From NCBI GenBank assembly GCA_017577575.1, contig PKRG01000012.1, positions 1 through 64,000 on the forward strand: a stretch of 64,000 bases of DNA, written 5' to 3'. Under the pieces are notes generated by a model. The model had not been told where the DNA came from. It ran no database searches and worked only from the letters and a program-made list of their open reading frames with translations. The position numbers were made by a program, and so were the translations under genes. This document shows, in pieces, positions 6,623 to 15,099 of this stretch. The stretch is from Acidimicrobiia bacterium (GTDB lineage: Bacteria; Actinomycetota; Acidimicrobiia; Spongiisociales; ZC4RG35). Position 1 is the first letter of the stretch. Every line of letters starts with the position of its first letter.

Positions 6623-8683
6623 TCACACCGATGGGGCGCGGAGCGGCTTCACCGTGGGCGAATTCGAGGTGATGGTGCCGTCGGGTGCGACGCTGATCGT
6701 GATCTGCTCTCCCCGGAACCTGATCCCCGACACGGTGGCGCCCAGGGCCTTCGGCCCGGGATCGACGTACAGCCCGTCGGTCCGGGCTTGGAGGCCGAAG
6801 ACCGCGGCCATGACGAGGATCGCCGAGGCTGCCGACCACGCCTGCGGGCGGCAGGCGGCGGGATAGGGGATCGGCCGGCCGATCTCGTCACGGGGGTCTC
6901 CCGAGTGCAGCTCCGGCATGCGGTAGTCGAATCCCTCCGCCGCCGCCAACAGACCGTCGATCAGCACCGTCGCCTCGCTGAGGTAGCCCTCGGTGACGAG
7001 GCCGTCGATGGCGATCGCCGTGTCGTGGGTCCACACGGAGCCGCCGTGGTAGCTGAGCGGCCAGTAGCCGGCGGCGGTGGTGGACAGCGTCCGGAGGCCG
7101 TAGCCGCTCGACATCTCCGGTGAGACGAGCCTCCGCGCCACCCAGCCGGCCTGCTCCCGGTCGAGGATCCCGGTCCCGAGGAGGTGGCCGATGTTGGAGG
7201 TGAGGCTGTCGACGGGGCGTTTCTCGGCGTCCAGGGCAATGGCCGGGTAGGGGCCGTCGGCGTCGTCCACCCAGAACGTCTCGTGGAACCGGCGGCGCAG
7301 ACGGTCGGCCCACTCCCGGATGTCGTCGCCGCCGGGCCGGTCGAAGTGGTCGAGGAGCTCGGCCCCCGACATCGCCGCCTCGTAGGCGTAGCCCTGCACC
7401 TCGGCCAGGGCGATGGGCACCTGGGCGAATCGGCCGTCGCGCCACTGCACCGAATCGCCCGAGTCCTTCCAACCCTGGTTGGACAGCCCGTGGCCGGACT
7501 CGTCGATGTACTCCAGCAGGCCATCCCCGTCGGCGTCACCGTGTTCCCGGATCCATCGCAGGGCGGCCTCGAGACGGGGCAGGAACGGGACCACCTCCTC
7601 GTCGGACAGGCCCCAACGCCAGGCGTCGGCCAAGAGGATGATCCACAGGGGCGTGGCGTCGACCGTCCCGTAGTAGAGCGGGGGCAGATGCATGCCGTCG
7701 GCGCCCTGCACGTCGTCGCGTCGCAACTCGTGGAGGATCTTGCCGGGCTGCTCGGCGCGGTCGACGTCGTGGCCCGACCCCTGGCGCTCTCCGAGGGTGT
7801 GCAGCGTCCCCCGGGCCAGGCCGGTGCCCAAGGGGAGCAACATCCGGGCCGCCCACAACGAGTCCCTGCCGAACAGGGTCAGGTACCAGGGGGCGCCGGC
7901 CCCGACGAACACCGCCTCGGGATCGCTGGGAGTCGTCAGCCGCAGAGCATCGAGGTCGGACAGCGACGCCTCGACCCAGCGGGCGAGCCGGGAGTCGGGG
8001 GCAGTGACGGTGGGGAGGCTCCACGGGACCGGCCCTTCGACGCCCGTCACCGCGGGGCGGCGGTCCTCGAAATCGAACCTCCAGGAAACGGACACCGAGC
8101 CGTGGGCCGGCACCGTCACGTTCCAGGTCAGGGTCACGTCGTCGGCCACGGCCATCTCCGCCTCCGGGGCGGTGAGGGTGGCGACGGTGTCGTCCGCTTC
8201 CCACGTGGCGGCGTCGCCGACCATCTTCGGGATGGGCGTGCTCGAGGCGCGTCGTCCTGCCTTGACGATGTCGATGCGGGACGAGTCGGGCCCCACCCTG
8301 ACCGTGACGGTGAGGTCGGTGGGCTCCTTGCGGCGCGACTCGATCGTCAGGCGGTCCTCGATCGCGGCGGTGTAGGCGGCGCGGTCGAAGATGGCGCGAA
8401 GCGTGGAGTCGGCGCCGGGGTCGATGTGGCGCAAGAGCCCCACCGCCCGCAGCCGGTCCGCCTCGAGGGACGTGCCGGAGGCGAACTCGAGGCACTGCCC
8501 GTCGATCGTGAGCTCGAGGACCGACACCAGGCGGCGGTCGGCGTGATAGATGCCGTGGATGGGGGCCGAGCCCATCGAGCCGTCCGACGCCGACCAGGCC
8601 TGGGTCGGCGCACGCAGGGTCAACGTCTGTCGATGGACCAATGGTTGGAGTCCGGGGGAAAAACTTCCTGCTTCCAGGGGCAT
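6623..8683 (-). CDS. Amylo-alpha-1,6-glucosidase / glycogen-debranching-like glycoside hydrolase
   Basis: About 686 residues from ATG 8683. The N-terminal 300 residues form a beta-rich debranching-enzyme N-terminal domain, and residues from about 320 onward form an (alpha/alpha)6 barrel. Barrel markers include WYLTLFGRDSLWAARMLLP, LPPLYYGTVDATPLWI, SNQGWKDSGDSVQWRDG, and YWPLSYHGGSVWTHDTAIA; acidic residues in the FGRDS and QGWKDSGDS stretches sit where related enzymes act. The exact substrate (alpha-glucoside, branched oligosaccharide or trehalose-type sugar) cannot be read from sequence. The start is uncertain: GGAGG abuts ATG 8683, and the frame is open to 8815. It faces a LacI-controlled sugar importer, so it likely processes the imported sugar. 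Confidence 0.85.
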   Translation of the reverse strand: MPLEAGSFSPGLQPLVHRQTLTLRAPTQAWSASDGSMGSAPIHGIYHADRRLVSVLELTIDGQCLEFASGTSLEADRLRAVGLLRHIDPGADSTLRAIFDRAAYTAAIEDRLTIESRRKEPTDLTVTVRVGPDSSRIDIVKAGRRASSTPIPKMVGDAATWEADDTVATLTAPEAEMAVADDVTLTWNVTVPAHGSVSVSWRFDFEDRRPAVTGVEGPVPWSLPTVTAPDSRLARWVEASLSDLDALRLTTPSDPEAVFVGAGAPWYLTLFGRDSLWAARMLLPLGTGLARGTLHTLGERQGSGHDVDRAEQPGKILHELRRDDVQGADGMHLPPLYYGTVDATPLWIILLADAWRWGLSDEEVVPFLPRLEAALRWIREHGDADGDGLLEYIDESGHGLSNQGWKDSGDSVQWRDGRFAQVPIALAEVQGYAYEAAMSGAELLDHFDRPGGDDIREWADRLRRRFHETFWVDDADGPYPAIALDAEKRPVDSLTSNIGHLLGTGILDREQAGWVARRLVSPEMSSGYGLRTLSTTAAGYWPLSYHGGSVWTHDTAIAIDGLVTEGYLSEATVLIDGLLAAAEGFDYRMPELHSGDPRDEIGRPIPYPAACRPQAWSAASAILVMAAVFGLQARTDGLYVDPGPKALGATVSGIRFRGEQITISVAPDGTITSNSPTVKPLRAPSV

Positions 8684-8689
8684 CCTCCG

Positions 8690-8733
8690 TGATCGATCAT
8701 CTAACGTACAAGTCGGGATTTGATCGTTCAAAT
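8690..8733. promoter_or_regulatory. Two palindromes in the divergent promoter region (LacI operator candidates)
   Basis: TGATCGATCA at 8690-8699 is a perfect 10-base palindrome. ATTTGATCGTTCAAAT at 8718-8733 has perfect six-base arms around TCGT. Both share a TGATCG core and lie between the glucosidase and lacI starts, so autoregulation by the adjacent LacI protein is the simplest reading. The two sites are 28 bases apart (start to start), close to three helical turns. Confidence 0.55.
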
Positions 8734-8793
8734 AGAATCCGGCCGGCACACGAAGCCCGGCACACGAAGAACGGATCACATCTGGAGAGACAG

Positions 8794-9876
8794 TTGGCTC
8801 GATCGACCGGGACACCGACGATCAGTGACGTAGCGAAGGCGGCACGGGTCTCCCGCCAGACCGTCTCCAACGTCATCAACCGACCCGACCTCGTCCGCCC
8901 GGAGACCCGACGGCGGGTCGAGGGGGCGATAGAACGCCTCCGCTATCGCCCCCACGCCTCCGCCCGCCGCCTTCGCACCCGCCGCTCGTCGACGATCGGC
9001 ATCCGGCTGGACCCGGTGTCGGCCAACGGGATCTCCGGCTCGGTCCTCGACGGCTTCCTGCATGCCTTGACCGAACGGGCCGCAGAGAGGGGAATCCGGA
9101 TCCTCCTCTACGCCGCCAACGGCATCGACGCCGAGCTCGCCGAGTTCCGGCGCCTGATCGACGAGTCCGAGGTGGACGGCTTCGTGGTGACGTCCACCAC
9201 CTACGGCGACCGTCGCATCTCGTGGCTGGTCGAACAGCGGATCCCCTTCGTCTCGTTCGGCCGCCCCTGGGGCGTCGCCGACATGACCGACCGCCGCTAC
9301 AGGTGGGTGGACGTCGACGGTGCCGCTGGCGTGCGGATGGCCACGGAGCACGTGCAGTCGTTGGGTGCCCGGGAGGTGGCATTCGTCGGCTGGCCCAGCC
9401 CATCGGGCATCGGCGAGGAGCGTCGTCAGGGTTGGATCGAGTCCTGCGGGCTCGCCCCGGAGCGGATGGCAGAGCTGAGTGTGGGCGTGGCCGACGAGGC
9501 GACCGAGGCGGCCCGGGCGGTGGCGGAGCTCCTCGACTCCTCGCGGCCTCCCGATGCGTTCGTCTGCGCCTCCGACTCCCTGGCCCTCGGGGCGCGCATG
9601 GCGCTCGTGGAGCGGGGCCTGGAACTGCCCGTCGTCGGATTCGACGACACCCCGGTGGCGGCTGCCATGGGCCTTTCGAGCGTGTCCCAGCCGCTGTCCG
9701 ATGTCGCCGAGGCCGTGCTCGAGCTGTTGATGGGTCCCGACGGCGGGGTCGTCATCGACGACCCGGACCGCTTGGCGGGGCCCACACACCGGCTCCTGCA
9801 GCCGGAGCTAGTCGTCCGAGGCGAAGGCGCCTCGGCTCGAGAAGAAGGGAAGGAAACGTGCGATGAAGACGCATAA
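8794..9876 (+). CDS. LacI-family transcriptional regulator
   Basis: A 360-residue LacI/GalR repressor. The helix-turn-helix is TISDVAKAARVSRQTVSNVI at residues 9-28, followed by the hinge region and a periplasmic-binding-like effector domain (IGIRLDPVSANG to the C-terminus, with AFVCASDSLALGARMAL and VVGFDDTPVA). The start chosen is TTG 8794, placed 6 bases after GGAGAG; an upstream extension in the same frame would add about 50 residues with no family similarity. It overlaps the binding-protein gene by 14 bases, so regulator and importer are one transcript. It probably senses the sugar imported by the downstream ABC system and represses both directions. Confidence 0.92.
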   Translation: MARSTGTPTISDVAKAARVSRQTVSNVINRPDLVRPETRRRVEGAIERLRYRPHASARRLRTRRSSTIGIRLDPVSANGISGSVLDGFLHALTERAAERGIRILLYAANGIDAELAEFRRLIDESEVDGFVVTSTTYGDRRISWLVEQRIPFVSFGRPWGVADMTDRRYRWVDVDGAAGVRMATEHVQSLGAREVAFVGWPSPSGIGEERRQGWIESCGLAPERMAELSVGVADEATEAARAVAELLDSSRPPDAFVCASDSLALGARMALVERGLELPVVGFDDTPVAAAMGLSSVSQPLSDVAEAVLELLMGPDGGVVIDDPDRLAGPTHRLLQPELVVRGEGASAREEGKETCDEDA

Positions 9877-11206
9877 ACACTGGAGAGCGGTGCTCCTCCT
9901 CGCGGTCGTAGCGCTCATCGCCGCCGCTTGCGGCGGGGACGGCACGGAGGACACCTCCATCCCGATCACCTCTGGTGACGAGGCCCCCGCCACCACCGCC
10001 GACACCGGCGACGCGGGGGACACCGACTCCACCGAAGGCGAAGACGGCGACACCGGCTCCGCCGAAGGTGGGAGCATGACGATGCTGATCGGCTCCTCGG
10101 GTGACGCCGAGACCAACGCCGTCCAGGCGGCCGTCGACGCGTGGGGCGAGGAGTCCGGGGTGTCGGTCGAGGTGATCGCAGCCAACGACCTGACCCAGCA
10201 GCTGGGCCAGGGCTTCTCGGGCGGCAATCCCCCCGACATCTTCTACATGTCGTGGGACCAGTTCCAGACCTACGCCGCCAACGGCTACCTGGAGCCCTAC
10301 GCCGAGGAGCTGTCGAACGCGGACGCCTACTACCAGTCGCTGCGTGACACCTTCACCTACGACGGCACGTTCTATTGCGCCCCGAAGGACTTCTCCACCC
10401 TGGGCCTGGTGATCAACACCGACGCCTGGGAGGAGGCGGGCCTGACCGACGACGACATCCCGACCAACTGGGACGAGCTCGCCCAGGTCGCCGAGGCTCT
10501 CACCACTGACTCCCGGGCCGGTCTGTCGTTCGGACTCGAGTACGCCCGCATCGGCGTGTTCATGAACCAGGCGGGCGGCAGCCTGGTGTCCGAGGACGGC
10601 ACCACCGCCACCGCCGACAGCCCGGAGAACCTCCAGGCGCTCGAGTACGTGCAGTCGCTGGTCGAGGCCGGCTCGCTGCGGTTCCCCTCCGAGCTCGGCG
10701 CCGGGTGGGCCGGTGAGGCCTTCGGTCAGCAGACCGCGGCGATGGTCATCGAGGGCCCGTGGATCAATGGCGCCCTGGCCAACGACTACCCGGATGTGAA
10801 CTACCGGGTCGTCGAGCTGCCGGAGGGCCCCGCCGGCCCCTCGACCTTCGTGTTCACCAACTGCTGGGGCATCCCCGCCGGGTCCGAGACCCGTGACCTG
10901 GCCGTGGACCTCGTCGAGTTCCTCACCTCCGACGAGCAGCAGCTGGCGTTCTCCGAGGCATTCGGCGTGATCCCGTCGACGGAGTCCGCCGCCGCCGTGT
11001 ATGCCGAGCAGTTCCCCGAGAACGAGGCCTTCGTCGCCGGCAACGACTACTCGGTCAGCCCCATCGCCTTCGCCGGGGCGGCCGAGGTCATCGCCGACTT
11101 CAACGCCTCGCTCGAGGGCTTCGCGACCGGCGGTGACGCCCAGACGATCCTGACCACGCTGCAGGCCAACCTGCAGGCGGCGCTCGACGCCGCCAACGCC
11201 GGATGA
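9863..11206 (+). CDS. Sugar ABC transporter substrate-binding lipoprotein
   Basis: A 447-residue family 1 extracellular sugar-binding protein. The signal peptide LLLAVVALIAAAC ends in a lipobox with the lipidated cysteine at about residue 24, then an acidic Thr/Asp/Gly linker (about residues 30-70) tethers the domain to the membrane. The mature part begins SMTMLIGSSGDAETNAVQAAVDAW and contains PPDIFYMSWDQFQTYAANG and GPWINGALANDYPDVNYRVVELP, all typical of MalE-like proteins. The ligand is unknown; the glucosidase next door suggests an alpha-glucoside or oligosaccharide. Its stop overlaps the permease start (ATGA), with no mRNA stem-loop between them, unlike the second sugar system in this window. 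Confidence 0.92.
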   Translation: MKTHKHWRAVLLLAVVALIAAACGGDGTEDTSIPITSGDEAPATTADTGDAGDTDSTEGEDGDTGSAEGGSMTMLIGSSGDAETNAVQAAVDAWGEESGVSVEVIAANDLTQQLGQGFSGGNPPDIFYMSWDQFQTYAANGYLEPYAEELSNADAYYQSLRDTFTYDGTFYCAPKDFSTLGLVINTDAWEEAGLTDDDIPTNWDELAQVAEALTTDSRAGLSFGLEYARIGVFMNQAGGSLVSEDGTTATADSPENLQALEYVQSLVEAGSLRFPSELGAGWAGEAFGQQTAAMVIEGPWINGALANDYPDVNYRVVELPEGPAGPSTFVFTNCWGIPAGSETRDLAVDLVEFLTSDEQQLAFSEAFGVIPSTESAAAVYAEQFPENEAFVAGNDYSVSPIAFAGAAEVIADFNASLEGFATGGDAQTILTTLQANLQAALDAANAG

Positions 11207-12342
11207 CCAGTCTGGCTCGCCCTCGTTCCCGCGGCCTCCGCGGGAACGAGGGCCCCTTCGGCTGGCTGTTCACGCTGCCGGCGATCCTGATCCTCGGGAC
11301 CTTCCTCGTGATCCCGATCCTGCTGGCGGTGTGGGTGTCGTTCTCGAACTGGAACGGCCTCGGCCCGCCCGTGGGGGGCCAGGCGGAGTTCGTGGGGGCG
11401 GCCAACTACGCCGAAGTCCTCACTCAGCCGGGCCTCGCCCGCCGCGACTTCGGCATCGCCATCCGCAACAACCTCTACTACGTCCTGTTCGTCGTGCCGA
11501 TCCAGACCGCGGTCGCCCTCTTCCTCGCCGTTCAGGTCAACCAGAAGGTGCTGAAGGCGCGGGGGTTCTTCCGGACCGCCTTCTACTTCCCGTCGGTGAC
11601 GAGCTCGGTGGCGATCACGGTCGTGTTCCTGTACCTGTTCGGGGCTTCGGGCGTCGTCAACGGCGTCCTCAACTGGCTCAGGGTCAGAGGCCCCAACTGG
11701 TTCGCCGACCCTCGCGGGGTGTTCCACATCGTGCTGAGCTGGCTGGGGGTGGACTCGGTGCCCTCGTTCCTCGCCGGTGAGGGGCCGCTCGGCGTCACTT
11801 GGTGGGAATGGATCGCGGGCCCGTCGGTGGCGATGACGGCACTGATCGCCCTCGCCGTGTTCACCACGTCGGGGACTTTCATGCTCCTGTTCCTCGCCGG
11901 CCTGCAGGCCATAGGCCAGGACATCGAGGAGGCGGCGCTGGTCGACGGCGCCGGCCCGGTCCGGAAGTTCTTCTCGATCACCCTTCCGATGCTCAAGCCG
12001 ACGCTGTTCACGGTTCTCACCCTCGGCTTGATCGCCACGTGGCAGGTGTTCGACCAGATCTACCTCACCGGCGGCGGCGCACCCGCCAAGACCACGCTGA
12101 CGCCGGCGTTCCTGGCCTACTCGGCGTCGTTCGAGAGCCTGAAGTGGGGGAGAGGGGCGGCGATCTCGTTCATCCTGTTCGGGATCATCGTCGTTCTGAC
12201 CATCTTCCAGCGCTGGTTGTTGCGCGACCGGGAGGGGTCGCGGCGTAACCGGCGGAGGAGGGCTCGCATGGCCCAGGTCGGGGCGATGGCGGCGATAACC
12301 ACCGGAGGAGGCCACGGCACGGGAGGAGGTGCAGGCGAATGA
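11203..12342 (+). CDS. Sugar ABC transporter permease (MalF-like)
   Basis: A 379-residue membrane permease with about six to seven helices and the cytoplasmic coupling (EAA) loop DIEEAALVDGAGPVRKFFSI near residues 240-260. The N-terminal GWLFTLPAILILGTFLVIPI is the usual first helix of MalF-type subunits, and the C-terminus ends in a basic tail. It starts in an ATGA overlap with the binding-protein gene and ends in an ATGA overlap with the second permease, so the three are translationally coupled. No ATP-binding subunit is encoded nearby; such importers in actinobacteria commonly share one MsmK/UgpC ATPase encoded elsewhere. Confidence 0.92.
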   Translation: MTSLARPRSRGLRGNEGPFGWLFTLPAILILGTFLVIPILLAVWVSFSNWNGLGPPVGGQAEFVGAANYAEVLTQPGLARRDFGIAIRNNLYYVLFVVPIQTAVALFLAVQVNQKVLKARGFFRTAFYFPSVTSSVAITVVFLYLFGASGVVNGVLNWLRVRGPNWFADPRGVFHIVLSWLGVDSVPSFLAGEGPLGVTWWEWIAGPSVAMTALIALAVFTTSGTFMLLFLAGLQAIGQDIEEAALVDGAGPVRKFFSITLPMLKPTLFTVLTLGLIATWQVFDQIYLTGGGAPAKTTLTPAFLAYSASFESLKWGRGAAISFILFGIIVVLTIFQRWLLRDREGSRRNRRRRARMAQVGAMAAITTGGGHGTGGGAGE

Positions 12343-13238
12343 CCACGGTCAGCCCCGTACGGGAAGCGGAGGCCCCTGCGGTCCCGGCGCGCCAGAAGCG
12401 GCGGCTGCCGCCGAAGGTGTTGATCGGGCGCATCGGCATCCACGTGATGCTGCTGGCGCTGGCGGTGATCTACATCTTCCCGTTCGTCGTCTCGGTCGCC
12501 TCGTCCCTCAAGACCAACGCCGAAGCCACCCAGCAGCCGTTGCGTCTCATACCCGAGACGCTCACCTTCGCCGCCTACGAGCGGCTGTTCACCGACGTCC
12601 CGCTCATGAAGTGGACGTTCAACTCGGCGCTGGTGACCATCTGCGTCACCCTCGGCCGGGTCTTCCTGGGATCCCTCGCCGGGTACGCCCTGTCGCGCCT
12701 GCAGTGGCGCGGTCGGGCGTTCATCTTCGCCGGGATCATCGCGGTGATGGCCGTCCCGTCGGTGGTGCTGCTGATCCCGAGGTTCCTCATCCTCTACCAG
12801 CTGGGGATCTACGACTCGTACATCGGGATGATCGTCCCGATCATCGTGGACGCCACCACGATCTTCATCATGAAGAACTTCTTCGAGTCGATCCCCGAAA
12901 GCGTCGAGGAGGCGGCCCGTATCGACGGCGCAGGCGTCTTCCGGACGTTCTGGTCGGTGGTGCTGCCCATGGCTCGGCCGGCCCTGATCACGGTGTTCAT
13001 CCTGAGCTTCCAGGGCTCGTGGAACGAGTTCGCCCACTTCATCGTGTCGCGGCAGGACCCCGACCTGCACACGCTGACCACCGGCGTGGCCACGCTGGTG
13101 TCGGGTCAGCTCGGCTCCGGCAACCAGTACCCGATCCAGCTCGCCGCCGCGGTGCTGATGACGATCCCGGTCGCCATCCTGTTCTTCATCTTCCAGCGCC
13201 ACATCATGAGCACTGCCGAGGGCGCCGAGAAGGGTTGA
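12339..13238 (+). CDS. Sugar ABC transporter permease (MalG-like)
   Basis: A 299-residue permease with six predicted helices. The EAA loop reads SVEEAARIDGAGVFRTFWSV around residues 188-207, and the region PLIPRFLILYQLGIYDSYIGMIVP is typical of MalG-type subunits. Its stop codon TGA is directly followed by the stop of the oppositely oriented oxidoreductase (TGATCA, 13236-13241), so the two transcription units converge with no intergenic terminator. Function is paired with the upstream permease and lipoprotein. Confidence 0.92.
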   Translation: MTTVSPVREAEAPAVPARQKRRLPPKVLIGRIGIHVMLLALAVIYIFPFVVSVASSLKTNAEATQQPLRLIPETLTFAAYERLFTDVPLMKWTFNSALVTICVTLGRVFLGSLAGYALSRLQWRGRAFIFAGIIAVMAVPSVVLLIPRFLILYQLGIYDSYIGMIVPIIVDATTIFIMKNFFESIPESVEEAARIDGAGVFRTFWSVVLPMARPALITVFILSFQGSWNEFAHFIVSRQDPDLHTLTTGVATLVSGQLGSGNQYPIQLAAAVLMTIPVAILFFIFQRHIMSTAEGAEKG

Positions 13239-14654
13239 TCAGGGAGCGTACGGGTCCCAGCCGGCGTCTCGGTAGGACTCCAGGAGGCGCAGCCACACCT
13301 CGCTGAACGTGGGGAAGGCGGGGACGGCGTGCCACAGCCGCCGGAGCGGCACGCGGCCGACGATCGCCACGGTCGCCGAGTGCAAGAGCTCGGCCACCTG
13401 GGGGCCCACGAACGTCGCCCCCACCACGACGCCTCCGCAGCGGTCGATCACCAGCTCGGCGGTGCCCGAGTAGCCCTCTCCGAGGGTTCCGGCGGCGGCG
13501 ATGGCGCCGATGTCGTGGGTGACCACGTCGACCGATATCCCGGCGTCGGCCGCCTGCTGCTCGGTGAGGCCGACCGCCGCCACCTCGGGGTTGGTGAAGA
13601 TCACCCGGGGAGTGGCGGGAATCGCGTCGACGGCGGCGCCGGCGACACCGGAGGCGTGGGCGCCGGCGATCCGCGCCTGGTATTTGCCGGCGTGGGTGAG
13701 GAGTGCCCGGCCGTTGACGTCGCCCACTGCGTACAGCCAATCCCCGCCGACGCCGGTGACGAGCATGTGGTCGTCGACTTCGAGCGGGTCGCCGGGGGAG
13801 AGGCCGACGCTCTCGACGCCGAGGTCATCTGTGCGAGGACGGCGGCCGGCCGCCACCGCCACTTCGTCGACGACGATCTCCTCGATCTCTCCCGCCACGT
13901 CGACTTCGAGCGCGGCGCCGCCTTCGACGGGCCGCACCCGCTTGGTGTCGGCGCCGGTGACGACCCGCACGCCCGACTCCCGCAGGGCGCGGGCGATCTC
14001 CTCTCCGACGAACGGCTCTTCTGCCGCCAACAGCCGCTCCGAGTTGTGGATCAGGGTGACCTCCGAGCCCAGCCACGCCCAGGCCTGAGCCATCTCCACC
14101 CCGACGGCGCCGCCTCCGACGATCGCCAGACGCGCCGGCACCTCGGTGGCGCCCGTCAGATCGCGGCTCGTCCATGTGGTGATGTCCTCGATCCCTTCGA
14201 TGTCCGGCGACACGGGCTCGCTTCCCGTCGCCACGATCACCGCGCGTTCGGCGCGGTAGGGCTTCGTCCGGCCGTCGTCGCCGGTGACCGCCACCGACCT
14301 CTCCCCGGCCAGCCGGGCGTGGCCGCGGATCAGCTCGATGCCGTTGTCGGCGACCCAGTCCGCCTGGGAGGAATCGTCCCATTCGGACACCATCTCGTCC
14401 CGCCGCCGGAACACGGACCCCGGCTCGAGGGAGCCGGTGACCGCGGAGCGGGTGGCGGGGTTGGAGCGGGCGAACTCGAGGATGCGTCCGGGGTTGAGGA
14501 GCGTCTTGGAGGGGATGCAGGCCCAGTACGAGCACTCGCCCCCGACCAGGTGCGATTCGACTATCGCCACGCGGAGCCCTCGCTGCGCGGGGATCGCCGC
14601 CGCGTTCTCGCCCACCGCACCGGCGCCGATGACGATGACGTCGTAGGTGTCCAT
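13239..14654 (-). CDS. NAD(P)/FAD-dependent pyridine nucleotide-disulfide oxidoreductase
   Basis: A 471-residue flavoprotein of the lipoamide dehydrogenase/mercuric reductase group. The FAD dinucleotide site is DVIVIGAGAVGENAA at residues 4-18, the redox-active disulfide is C-SYWA-C in GGECSYWACIPSKTLL, the second nucleotide fold is LAIVGGGAVGVEMAQ, and YAVGDVNGRALLTHAGKYQ is the FAD-binding GD motif. The C-terminus HAVPAFPTFSEVW stands where lipoamide dehydrogenase has HAHPTLSE, with an alanine-proline stretch instead of the catalytic histidine pair, so a role as true lipoamide dehydrogenase is doubtful. Substrate is not known. The start at ATG 14654 gives MDTYDVIVIG; the longer frame is not supported. 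Confidence 0.88.
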   Translation of the reverse strand: MDTYDVIVIGAGAVGENAAAIPAQRGLRVAIVESHLVGGECSYWACIPSKTLLNPGRILEFARSNPATRSAVTGSLEPGSVFRRRDEMVSEWDDSSQADWVADNGIELIRGHARLAGERSVAVTGDDGRTKPYRAERAVIVATGSEPVSPDIEGIEDITTWTSRDLTGATEVPARLAIVGGGAVGVEMAQAWAWLGSEVTLIHNSERLLAAEEPFVGEEIARALRESGVRVVTGADTKRVRPVEGGAALEVDVAGEIEEIVVDEVAVAAGRRPRTDDLGVESVGLSPGDPLEVDDHMLVTGVGGDWLYAVGDVNGRALLTHAGKYQARIAGAHASGVAGAAVDAIPATPRVIFTNPEVAAVGLTEQQAADAGISVDVVTHDIGAIAAAGTLGEGYSGTAELVIDRCGGVVVGATFVGPQVAELLHSATVAIVGRVPLRRLWHAVPAFPTFSEVWLRLLESYRDAGWDPYAP

Positions 14655-14691
14655 CCCGGCCAGGATGGCACCTCGGCGCACGAAATGACGG

Positions 14692-15069
14692 TCAGAGGCG
14701 CGGGCGGCGCAGGCGATACATCGCCCGCCATTGGCGGAGGATGCTCGTCTCGTCCAGGGCGGGGATTCGCCTGCCGGGCGGGAGCAGCTCGTTGAGGGCG
14801 ACGTTGCGGGCGTAGAGCTCACGGGCCCGCTGCTTCACGGCGGACTCGTCGGGCTCGAGCATCAGTGCGTCGACCTCGCGCTGCAGCTCCTCGGCCATCT
14901 CGGCGAGCTGCTCCTCTTCGACGAGCTCGCGCAGCTTGCGAAGGGCCCACCACCCGGGGTCGTCGTCGCCGAGGTCGAGGGGCTTGCCCGCTCCCGGCAG
15001 ATCGTCGAACTCGCCCCGTTCGATCGCTTGCCGGATTCGCTCTTCGGCCAGATCCAGATAGCGGTCCAT
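14692..15069 (-). CDS. DUF1992 (DnaJ-homologue C28 conserved domain) protein
   Basis: A 125-residue protein that is almost entirely the DUF1992 domain: LAEERIRQAIERGEFDDLPGAGKPLDL is the family signature near residues 7-33, followed by WWALRKLRELVEEE and a basic C-terminus. The domain also appears in the human DnaJ-like protein DNAJC28, but no J domain is present here, so a chaperone role should not be assumed. Function is unknown. It lies 30 bases downstream of the efflux-pump gene on the same strand and could be co-transcribed from the MarR promoter. Confidence 0.88.
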   Translation of the reverse strand: MDRYLDLAEERIRQAIERGEFDDLPGAGKPLDLGDDDPGWWALRKLRELVEEEQLAEMAEELQREVDALMLEPDESAVKQRARELYARNVALNELLPPGRRIPALDETSILRQWRAMYRLRRPRL

Positions 15070-15099
15070 GGCCCCAAGCTACGGAATCGCCGGCGGAAC

